Source: Rudanella lutea DSM 19387 (lineage in GTDB: Bacteria > Bacteroidota > Bacteroidia > Cytophagales > Spirosomataceae). Taken from it: a stretch of 64,000 nt of DNA. The notes below the pieces were generated by a model that was given only the letters and a program-made list of their open reading frames with translations, did no database searches and was not told where the DNA came from. The stretch lies in NCBI RefSeq assembly GCF_000383955.1, contig NZ_KB913013.1, positions 4,855,694-4,919,693 of the forward strand. Direction: 5' to 3'. The position numbers and the translations under genes were made by a program. Below, in pieces: positions 1 through 7,377 of this stretch (positions are counted from its first letter, which is position 1; each line of letters starts with the position of its first letter).

Positions 1-765
1 TGTCTGCTGGTGCAGGTCTTGTTGTGGGCCGAATTTGCGCTTGGCGCACCCCACTGGCAGTCGATTACACCCGTTGTGAATGGGCAAACGATAGCCTTGT
101 TTGGTCTGGCATTTTTAGTGCCGATAATCGGGTGGGTATTCTTGAAGAAGCCGCTACAGGACGCTACACAGGTCTTCCCGTTACGCCGGGAATTGCAGCG
201 TGCCAAATTTAATCCCGAATACGTCGAAAGCCTATTTACTAGACAACCGCAGATGCCTCCCATTTTTGAGGGTATGCGGGTGGTAACGATGGGCAACCCC
301 GAAGCCGAACATACGCTGACCGTTGTGACCAACCCGCTTTGTGGCCCCTGCCGACGGTTGCATCCCCAACTGGAAGCATTGGTAGAACGCACGGACACGA
401 TCAATTGTCAGTTTGTATTTATTGGATCAGCAGAATCAGTGGCTGTTACCCAAAAACTACTGAGTTTGTCTCCTGACGATGCCGAACGAGCCATGCACTT
501 GTGGTACACCCGGAATGACCATGATAGCATAGAGTGGCGTAAAGGAATAAGTCCTTCTGAGGAATTTGTCGATGCCAGGCAGCAACTACAACTGCACGCC
601 CGATGGAGCGAGTTGGCGCAGGTAGTGGGTACACCTACCCTTTACCTGAACGGACGGCAAATCCCGCTGACCTACACCCTCAACGATCTAGAAAACCTGT
701 GCCGCAATTTACGGGCGGCACCCCAACCAACGGAATTGGCCGATTCATATAAATCAATTGTTTAA
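1..765 (+). CDS. VKOR-thioredoxin fusion, C-terminal part (5' end outside window)
   Basis: The frame is open from base 1, so the gene begins upstream; the GTG at 10 is not a convincing start. What is visible is a membrane segment (about codons 30-50), a basic linker with the FNPEY signature, then a thioredoxin-fold domain with a CGPC redox motif at 340-351 and a cis-Pro region (VGTPTLYLNG) near 630-655. This layout matches the C-terminal half of vitamin K epoxide reductase proteins fused to thioredoxin, which oxidise exported cysteines to disulfides at the periplasmic face. It sits 20 bp before a cysteine-rich double-glycine peptide gene and in the same direction as a C39 exporter, so its likely job is to fold that peptide. 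The VKOR four-helix core itself is not in view, so the fusion is inferred from the linker and domain pattern. Confidence 0.82.
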   Translation, partial: CLLVQVLLWAEFALGAPHWQSITPVVNGQTIALFGLAFLVPIIGWVFLKKPLQDATQVFPLRRELQRAKFNPEYVESLFTRQPQMPPIFEGMRVVTMGNPEAEHTLTVVTNPLCGPCRRLHPQLEALVERTDTINCQFVFIGSAESVAVTQKLLSLSPDDAERAMHLWYTRNDHDSIEWRKGISPSEEFVDARQQLQLHARWSELAQVVGTPTLYLNGRQIPLTYTLNDLENLCRNLRAAPQPTELADSYKSIV

Positions 766-785
766 CTTTCAAACGAATCAAAACG

Positions 786-1037
786 ATGTTAGCAAGATTT
801 GCAGATGCCGCTCTGACAAGGTCAGAGATGAGGAATTTAAGAGGGGGGACATTTATGTGTTCAACGAGTGCAACGTACACTGTCACCCTGCATGGTGAGA
901 AGGTTGAACAACGTTTGTTTATACAAAATCAAGGCTGTGCATTATCGAGTACCGAGCTGTGTCAAGCAAAAACAACACAAATTTGTAAGTCCTGGGGGGT
1001 TAGCAGTTGTTACGCGGAATGTCATTGGCAATATTAA
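786..1037 (+). CDS. Double-glycine leader peptide precursor, Cys-rich core
   Basis: An 83-residue protein. Residues 8-21 (ALTRSEMRNLRGG region) match the double-glycine leaders of Bacteroidetes secreted peptides, which C39 peptidases cut after GG, here predicted between Gly21 and Thr22. The remaining 62-residue core has six cysteines (25, 51, 59, 67, 75, 79), enough for three disulfides, and ends in an aromatic tail HWQY. I recognise no family for the core. It lies between a VKOR-thioredoxin gene and a TlpA-thioredoxin gene, upstream of a C39 ABC exporter and HlyD, which is the context expected for its oxidation, cleavage and export. No radical-SAM or lanthionine enzyme is nearby, so disulfide folding rather than thioether formation is favoured. 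Function (bacteriocin, signal or other) cannot be read from sequence. A 73-residue frame overlapping it has no leader and is rejected. Confidence 0.75.
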   Translation: MLARFADAALTRSEMRNLRGGTFMCSTSATYTVTLHGEKVEQRLFIQNQGCALSSTELCQAKTTQICKSWGVSSCYAECHWQY

Positions 1038-1043
1038 TCAATT

Positions 1044-1070
1044 AAGAAATCCCACATTGTGGGATTTCTT
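1044..1070 (+). terminator. Hairpin after the peptide precursor gene
   Basis: A 27-nt near-perfect palindrome, arms AAGAAATCCCACA and TGTGGGATTTCTT around one base, starting 6 bp after the precursor stop. There is no long T tract, so it may be a processing or mRNA-stabilising hairpin or a leaky terminator that keeps precursor expression above that of the downstream export genes. Confidence 0.6.
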
Positions 1071-1108
1071 GGAAGTCTTATTACGGTAATCAAATCAATT
1101 CTTACACA

Positions 1109-2551
1109 ATGTGCATTATGAGAGCGACTCTACTTATAATAAGCATCTTTGTCGTTTTTCTTGGGCTCATCGACTACTGTGTGGCTCAATCGAATGGTGA
1201 TGTAGCTACCCTTGTAATTACTAATGAGTCTGGAGGTCCAATATCTATGCACTATAATGACTATTTTAATCATTTAAGAAGACAGCCTATTGTAAAAGAA
1301 AGAAGAACAGGTTTGCCCGACACTGTGAAAATAAATTTAGAAAAGCCTACAGAAGTCGTATTTACTACAAGTGACAATCGAGATTATCCAGTTTATGTAA
1401 TGCCAAACGATTTAATTAATGTGCATTACTCGTTTAACAAGATCCAAAAATTTACCTTCTCTGGAACGTATTTGCACGAACTGAATTTTTTGAGTTTTAT
1501 GTCAATAAAAGGGTATGGCATTAGCCAACCTGATCTGACGAATTTATTCTGGACTGAAAAGCTTGATGTTGCAGTTGTGATTGAAGAATATGAGCGATTA
1601 TATAACGAAAGGCTGAAAATTCTAAAAAATTACTCTGATTCGTTGAGCCTGAACAAAAAGTACCATGATGTTTATTTGTATCAAATAAAGCTAATGTATT
1701 TAATTGATATGATGCAGCCTTTTTATAGGGTAAGTGACAAAACAAGATTACCAGAAAACTATTTAAAAACGCTCGATTCTTTTAAAGAATGGATCAATAC
1801 TAGTGACGATATAATCTACAGCCAATGGTATCCTTTTGCGATTCGTAGTTACCATATGTATTTGAATCGTAGCATAGATGATCCTAATGATTTTTTTAGG
1901 AAGTCATATTTCTCTGCGCGAGAAATATATAATGAGAAAGTTGCTAATCTACTTCAATTCAATATATTACATGATAATAGAGAAAAACCTTGTAATTTTT
2001 ATGAAGAATGTTTGGCTGATTTTCGAACAAATTGTCTGATTGAGGCATATACGAAGCATCTTGAAAGCGAGTTTAAAAGCGTGAAACAAGCTAAAGATTC
2101 GTTAGTTCAGGCTAAAACATTCACTGACGAAGTACTCATTGGTATAGATGAAAAAAAAACGTCTTGGGGAGATGTACTTAAAAATGGACAAGGTAAAATT
2201 TTGTACATAGATATATGGGCAAGCTGGTGTGCACCTTGTAGGGGTGAAATGCCAAGTTCCATTAAATTACAGAACGAGTTATCGAAAGAGTTATACTCTT
2301 TTGTCTACATATCAATTGATACCGATAAACACAAATGGACTAAAGCTATTAAGGCTTTAAAATTAGACAATCCCTCCAGTAAGCATTTTTTACTTAACCC
2401 AAATTCTAATTTGGCTCGCTTTATAACGTCGAATAGTGTGCCAAAATATGTATTAATTGGAGATAAGAGTCAGGTGATAACTTTAGATGCCAATAGGCCA
2501 TCAGATCCAACACTCAAAGAAATTCTCAGTGATTTGACCAAAAATAAATAG
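1109..2551 (+). CDS. TlpA-like thioredoxin-fold protein, exported
   Basis: A 480-residue protein. An N-terminal hydrophobic stretch (residues about 6-26) ending in VAQ looks like a signal peptide; ATG at 1118 is an equally possible start. Residues 30-330 have no motif I recognise and resemble the variable N-terminal part of Bacteroidetes TlpA proteins. Residues 335-480 form a TlpA/AhpC-type thioredoxin domain with WCAPC at 373-377 (Cys374, Cys377) and a cis-Pro region (SVPKYVLIG). Such proteins reduce or isomerise disulfides in the periplasm. Beside a Cys-rich exported peptide and a VKOR fusion it probably corrects or resolves disulfides. Base composition is strikingly AT-rich (one line, 1681-1740, has 17 G/C in 60), unlike the exporter downstream, which suggests separate acquisition. 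Confidence 0.8.
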   Translation: MCIMRATLLIISIFVVFLGLIDYCVAQSNGDVATLVITNESGGPISMHYNDYFNHLRRQPIVKERRTGLPDTVKINLEKPTEVVFTTSDNRDYPVYVMPNDLINVHYSFNKIQKFTFSGTYLHELNFLSFMSIKGYGISQPDLTNLFWTEKLDVAVVIEEYERLYNERLKILKNYSDSLSLNKKYHDVYLYQIKLMYLIDMMQPFYRVSDKTRLPENYLKTLDSFKEWINTSDDIIYSQWYPFAIRSYHMYLNRSIDDPNDFFRKSYFSAREIYNEKVANLLQFNILHDNREKPCNFYEECLADFRTNCLIEAYTKHLESEFKSVKQAKDSLVQAKTFTDEVLIGIDEKKTSWGDVLKNGQGKILYIDIWASWCAPCRGEMPSSIKLQNELSKELYSFVYISIDTDKHKWTKAIKALKLDNPSSKHFLLNPNSNLARFITSNSVPKYVLIGDKSQVITLDANRPSDPTLKEILSDLTKNK

Positions 2552-2557
2552 TATAAC

Positions 2558-3637
2558 ATGTTAATCTCTGCAAAGTATAAATTGCTAACCATGAATAATA
2601 AGTGGGGAGTTAGATGGCGTGTATTTATTGGTAAATTGAGGTACTGTATGATGAAATTTTACACAATAATTTCAGTGCGTAATATTTCCAATGACAAAAT
2701 ATTTAATAATAATGAAATACGGCTCTTTGCTATTATGCGAAACGAGTCATTACGATTACCTCACTTTTTTGAATATTATAAGAGCCTGGGTGTAGATCGT
2801 TTTTTTCTGATTGATAATAGTTCAACTGACGATTCAGTACAAATTGCTTTACAATGCCAGGCAGTTCATGTTTTTCGAACTACCGATAGTTACGTAAATC
2901 ATTGGTACTGGATGGAGCATTTGCTGGAAAAATACGGTAAAGGGTACTGGTGCGTAGTGGTTGATATTGACGAGCTACTATATTTCCCTCAAGCTGAAAA
3001 ATTATCAATACCAAAATTTTGTCAGTTTCTTGAAGAAACAGGCAGTACAGCTTTTCGTGCTTTGCTGTTAGATATGTATGCTGATAAGCCAGTTAACAGT
3101 AGTAACTACACTCCAGGTCAAAACCCGTTGACAGTAGTTTCAAACTTTGACAAAGAATATGAGAAAATTCAGTTTTCATTCTTTGATCGCCTACGCTGGC
3201 AATTCTTTGAATCAATAATTTTTACGGGCGGCATGAGAGACCGTGTTTTCGGTAAAAGTACACCACCCTCCATCCTGTCAAAAATCCCCCTCTTCAAATA
3301 CCTACCTGATACATATTTAGTTCAGGGGATGCACGCTATTAATGGGGCGCAAATTAGTGATCTACAGGGAGTGGTGATTCATACAAAATTCATACACGAT
3401 TTTATTGAAGAGGTGCGAGAAGAGTGTGTTCGGGAGCAACACTATGGAAATGCGTTTTATTACAAGCATTTTAATCAACGTATTACGCAAAATCCATCAT
3501 TGAATTTATCTTTTTCGGGTTCAGTTCGCTTCCAGGATTCGGCTCAGTTAGTCGAGTTAGGTTTGATGAAGACGAGTGAGCAATTTGAAGAATTTGTCCG
3601 CACACAAACAGAAGCAGAAAACACGCCATCAACATGA
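2558..3637 (+). CDS. Glycosyltransferase family 2-like protein in peptide export operon
   Basis: A 359-residue protein with the GT-A signature of the Glyco_tranf_2_4/GT92-like group: FAIMRNE near residue 57 (nucleotide-sugar binding loop), a central IDNSSTDDS segment (85-93), and a DxD-type motif VVDIDE at 134-139 (Asp136, Asp138) that would bind the metal and sugar nucleotide. There is no clear membrane anchor, so it should act in the cytoplasm. It starts 6 bp after the TlpA gene and its stop overlaps the exporter start (ATGA), so it is co-translated with the exporter. Glycosylation of the secreted peptide before export is an attractive inference but unproven; it could instead modify a surface polymer. 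AT-rich like the preceding gene. ATG at 2591 is an alternative start. Confidence 0.8.
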   Translation: MLISAKYKLLTMNNKWGVRWRVFIGKLRYCMMKFYTIISVRNISNDKIFNNNEIRLFAIMRNESLRLPHFFEYYKSLGVDRFFLIDNSSTDDSVQIALQCQAVHVFRTTDSYVNHWYWMEHLLEKYGKGYWCVVVDIDELLYFPQAEKLSIPKFCQFLEETGSTAFRALLLDMYADKPVNSSNYTPGQNPLTVVSNFDKEYEKIQFSFFDRLRWQFFESIIFTGGMRDRVFGKSTPPSILSKIPLFKYLPDTYLVQGMHAINGAQISDLQGVVIHTKFIHDFIEEVREECVREQHYGNAFYYKHFNQRITQNPSLNLSFSGSVRFQDSAQLVELGLMKTSEQFEEFVRTQTEAENTPST

Positions 3638-6024
3638 AACCTTTTCCTCACTATACGCAACTCGATCAGATGGATTGTGGCCCTACCTGCCTGCGGATGG
3701 TGGCCAAACATTATGGTCGGTCGTACACGGTGCAGTCGTTGCGCGAAAAGGCGCAGATAGGTAAGGATGGCGTATCGCTGTTGGGCATTGCCGAGGCCGC
3801 CGAAGCCATTGGCTTCCGGTCGATGGGCGTGAAGCTCTCGTTTGAGAAACTGGCCCATGAAGTCCCTCTGCCCTGCATTGTGCATTGGCAGAAGAATCAT
3901 TTTGTGGTTGTCCATGCCATTAAAGGGACGGGCAAAAGCTGGTTAGGGGCCATCAAAGGAGGACGTAACGTACCCAAATCGGGGGCCGACATAGGTAACG
4001 TACAGCAGACACCGTTCGCGCCTTCGTTACAGATCGGCGCGGAGCAAATCATTATTCCACCCGTTCAACGGCCGCCTATGCCCACGCCCCCAACCCCGCC
4101 TGTTGCGCGTAAAGGAACCGTCTGTGTCGCTGACCCGGCAAAGGGACTGGTTACGTATTCGGCGGAGGAGTTCTGCCGGGGGTGGTTGTCGGCCCGCACT
4201 TTAGGGGACGATTCGCAGGGCCGCGAGGAAGGTGTAGTACTACTGCTGGAACCTACCCCTGCATTCTATGAACAGGAGGATGAGCCCACTTCGGGTTACG
4301 GTTTTGGGCGGGTGCTGGGTTACCTGTGGCAATACAAGCCCTTGCTGGCGCAATTGGTGCTGGCGTTGGCCGTCGGGAGCGGGCTGCAACTGCTGTTTCC
4401 GTTCCTGACCCAATCGGTGGTCGATATTGGGGTCAATACGCAGAACCTGCCGTTTGTGTATCTGGTGCTGGGGGCGCAACTGATGCTGATGGTCGGGCGG
4501 CTGTCGGTCGAGTTTATTCGGAGCTGGATTCTGCTACACATCAGCACAAGGGTAAACCTCAATATTCTCTCCGATTTTCTCATCAAACTCATGCGGTTGC
4601 CCGTGACCTTTTTCGACAGCAAGAATTTTGGCGACATCATGCAGCGCATCGGCGACCATCATCGGATTGAAGCCTTCTTAACCGGACAAACGCTAACGGT
4701 GCTGTTCTCGCTGGTCAACCTCGTTATTTTCGGGGTGGTGCTGGCTCTGTATAACCTCACCATTTTTGGTATTTTCATGGGAGCCAGTGCGTTGTATGTG
4801 GCCTGGGTGTTGTTGTTTCTGCGGCAACGACGGAAACTGGACTTTCGGCGGTTTGATGTGTCGGCCAAGAACCAGAGTAGTCTGGCCCAACTGATTCAGG
4901 GCATGCAGGAAATCAAGCTGGCCGGGGCCGAGCGGCCCATGCGCTGGGCGTGGGAGCGGTTGCAGGTGCGGTTGTTCCGGTTGCAGATGCGGGGATTGGC
5001 CCTGAGTCAAATTCAGACGGGCGGTGCATTTGCCATCAACGAAGGCAAGAACATCCTGATTACGTTTCTGGCTGCGCAGGCCGTCATCAGCGGGCAATTG
5101 ACCCTGGGAGCCATGCTGGCCGTGCAGTATATCATTGGGCAGATGAACAGTCCCGTTGAGCAACTTGTGGGGTTTACGCAGGGCTTACAGGATGCCAAAA
5201 TCAGTCTGGAACGGCTAAACGAAATTCATACCCTACCGGATGAGGAACCGGCTGACCGCCCACACATAGACTCGTTACCCGTTAACAAAGCCCTGCAACT
5301 ACGGCAGGTTTCGTTTACCTACGTCGGCGCGGGCAACGAACCCGTACTGCGCAACATCAATCTACTGATCCCAGAAGGACGTACTACGGCTATTGTGGGT
5401 ATGAGTGGCAGCGGCAAAACGACCTTGCTTAAACTGTTACTTAAATTTTACGAACCCGGCAAAGGTGAAATTCGCTTAGGCGAGGCTGCCTTGCGGAACG
5501 TAGGACACGCGATGTGGCGCACTCAATGCGGTGTTGTCATGCAGGATGGGTTTATTTTTTCCGACACGATTGCCCGCAACATCGCTGTGGGTGTCGACCG
5601 CATCGACGCCAGGCGGCTCGACCACGCCGTTCGGGTGGCCAATTTGCGCGAGTTCGTCGACTCGCTTCCGTCGGGTTACCACACCAAAATTGGGGTCGAA
5701 GGTAACGGCATCAGTCAGGGGCAACGACAACGGATTCTGATAGCCCGCGCCGTTTATAAAGACCCGCAGTATATCTTCTTTGACGAAGCAACTAACGCCC
5801 TGGATGCCAATAATGAAGCAATCATTATGAGGAACTTAGATGATTTTTTTGTTGGTCGCACAGTCGTGATTGTGGCCCACCGGCTAAGTACCGTTTGCCA
5901 TGCCGATCAGATTGTGGTACTCGACAAAGGCGAGATAACCGAAGTTGGCACCCATACCGAGTTAGTGGCCCGCCGGGGCGACTATTGGCAATTGGTTCGT
6001 AATCAGTTGGAATTAGGTACGTAA
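3634..6024 (+). CDS. C39-peptidase ABC exporter with proline-rich insert
   Basis: A 796-residue peptidase-containing ABC transporter that cleaves double-glycine leaders and exports the product. N-terminal C39 domain: QLDQMDCGPTC with catalytic Cys15, NHFVVV with His89, and the VADPAKG segment with Asp167. His and Asp are 78 residues apart, against roughly 15-20 in ordinary C39 domains, because of an insert at about 100-160 that ends in a proline-rich run. Next come an exporter-type membrane domain (about 228-520) and a nucleotide-binding domain: Walker A GMSGSGKTT at 589-597, signature ISQGQ at 693-697, Walker B with FFDE (Asp717, Glu718), and H-loop VAHRLS. GC-rich (4381-4440 has 33 G/C in 60), unlike the two genes before it. 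HlyD follows after 28 bp. The peptidase triad appears complete, so it is probably active. Confidence 0.92.
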   Translation: MKPFPHYTQLDQMDCGPTCLRMVAKHYGRSYTVQSLREKAQIGKDGVSLLGIAEAAEAIGFRSMGVKLSFEKLAHEVPLPCIVHWQKNHFVVVHAIKGTGKSWLGAIKGGRNVPKSGADIGNVQQTPFAPSLQIGAEQIIIPPVQRPPMPTPPTPPVARKGTVCVADPAKGLVTYSAEEFCRGWLSARTLGDDSQGREEGVVLLLEPTPAFYEQEDEPTSGYGFGRVLGYLWQYKPLLAQLVLALAVGSGLQLLFPFLTQSVVDIGVNTQNLPFVYLVLGAQLMLMVGRLSVEFIRSWILLHISTRVNLNILSDFLIKLMRLPVTFFDSKNFGDIMQRIGDHHRIEAFLTGQTLTVLFSLVNLVIFGVVLALYNLTIFGIFMGASALYVAWVLLFLRQRRKLDFRRFDVSAKNQSSLAQLIQGMQEIKLAGAERPMRWAWERLQVRLFRLQMRGLALSQIQTGGAFAINEGKNILITFLAAQAVISGQLTLGAMLAVQYIIGQMNSPVEQLVGFTQGLQDAKISLERLNEIHTLPDEEPADRPHIDSLPVNKALQLRQVSFTYVGAGNEPVLRNINLLIPEGRTTAIVGMSGSGKTTLLKLLLKFYEPGKGEIRLGEAALRNVGHAMWRTQCGVVMQDGFIFSDTIARNIAVGVDRIDARRLDHAVRVANLREFVDSLPSGYHTKIGVEGNGISQGQRQRILIARAVYKDPQYIFFDEATNALDANNEAIIMRNLDDFFVGRTVVIVAHRLSTVCHADQIVVLDKGEITEVGTHTELVARRGDYWQLVRNQLELGT

Positions 6025-6052
6025 AACGGTTCAACGCCGACCCGATACGTCT

Positions 6053-7348
6053 ATGTCGCATACCACCCATACGTTCATTGAACTTCGTTCAGAGGAGGTG
6101 CAGGAAGTGCTCTCCCGTCCGCCAAAATGGATACTCCGCTGGGGTGTTTCGGTCGTGTTTGCCGTTCTGGTGCTGGTATTTTTGGGGGCGTGGGTTATTC
6201 GATACCCAGACCTGATTAAGGCATCGTTTCGGCTTACATCGGCCAACGCCCCCAAAGCGGTACTGACCCGCACCGAAGGCAAACTCACCCGCCTACTGGT
6301 GCAGGAAGGGCAGGTGGTAAAAGCCGGTACGGTGCTGGCTTACTTAGAAAGCACGGCCCGGCACGATGAGGTGTTGAAACTTTCGGACGAATTAGCCAAA
6401 GCCTGGACGGTGGTTGGCAGGGGGAATCTGGAAAACCTGAGCCAACTTAGCCTGTCCGACTATCATCAGTTAGGCGAGTTACAAACCGCCTATCAGACGT
6501 TTGAGCAGAGCCGAATCCAACTGCGGGCGTACCTGGCTAATGGCTTTTATAGCAAGAAACGGGCATTGCTGCAACAGGAAATCATAGACTTACAGGCATT
6601 GGCCGACAACCTGCGCGAACAACACCAAATTCAGGCGCAGGACATCCAACTGGCACAGGAAGACTACGACGTCCAACAGCGGTTATACCAGGAAAAGGTC
6701 ATTGCCCGGCTGGACCTGAAGCGCGAGGAAAGTAAGAACATTGCCCGCCGATTACCCTATCAGCAAACGGCATCGGCCTTGATCACAAACCTGACCGCCC
6801 AACGAGCCAAACAGAAAGAGATTCTGGAATTAGACAAACAGGTATCTGAGGAACGCGACAAGTTTTTACAAGCGCTCAACACCCTACGCAGCGCGGCCGA
6901 TGCCTGGATCATGAACTATGTGCTGACGGCCCCCGTAGCCGGGCGGGTATCTTTTCCCACCACCTTGCAGGAGAATCAGGCCATGACCACAGGGCAGGAG
7001 TTACTGTACGTGGCCCCACCGGGTAGCGATTACGTGGGCGAACTGCGCGTACCGCAGCAGAACGCCGGTAAAGTACAGGTTGGGCAGGCCGTACTGGTCA
7101 AATTTGCTGGATTTCCCTACCAGGAGTTCGGTGCCGTACGCGGACGCATTACGGCCATTGCCGATGTGCCGGTCAAAGACAGCGTTTTTCTGGCTAAAGT
7201 CACGTTGCCCAATGGTCTGAAAACGACCTATGGTCAATCGCTGACGGTAAAAACGGGTATGGCTGCGTCTGCCGACATCATCACCGATGATAGTCGGTTG
7301 CTCGAAAAACTGTTTTATCAGCTTCGTAAAGTAGCCGGAGGGCGGTAG
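6053..7348 (+). CDS. HlyD-family secretion adaptor
   Basis: A 431-residue membrane fusion protein. It has a short cytoplasmic N-terminus, one membrane helix (about residues 28-48), a split biotinyl-lipoyl domain (TRTEGKLTRLLVQEGQVVKAG near 81-101, and TAPVAGRV near 290) flanking a long coiled-coil hairpin (about 110-270), and a C-terminal beta-barrel segment. It would bridge the C39 ABC exporter to an outer-membrane channel, so the peptide leaves the cell in one step. It lies 28 bp downstream of the exporter and ends the + strand operon; the next gene is convergent, 29 bp away, with no obvious terminator between them. No TolC-like gene is in the window, so the outer-membrane partner must be encoded elsewhere. 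Confidence 0.92.
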   Translation: MSHTTHTFIELRSEEVQEVLSRPPKWILRWGVSVVFAVLVLVFLGAWVIRYPDLIKASFRLTSANAPKAVLTRTEGKLTRLLVQEGQVVKAGTVLAYLESTARHDEVLKLSDELAKAWTVVGRGNLENLSQLSLSDYHQLGELQTAYQTFEQSRIQLRAYLANGFYSKKRALLQQEIIDLQALADNLREQHQIQAQDIQLAQEDYDVQQRLYQEKVIARLDLKREESKNIARRLPYQQTASALITNLTAQRAKQKEILELDKQVSEERDKFLQALNTLRSAADAWIMNYVLTAPVAGRVSFPTTLQENQAMTTGQELLYVAPPGSDYVGELRVPQQNAGKVQVGQAVLVKFAGFPYQEFGAVRGRITAIADVPVKDSVFLAKVTLPNGLKTTYGQSLTVKTGMAASADIITDDSRLLEKLFYQLRKVAGGR

Positions 7349-7377
7349 GGAGCTGCCCGTCAGCCATTAGCAACCAA

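Noticed and set aside
868-1089. A 73-codon frame overlapping the peptide precursor
   Set aside because: No leader or GG motif and it runs through the hairpin at 1044-1070.
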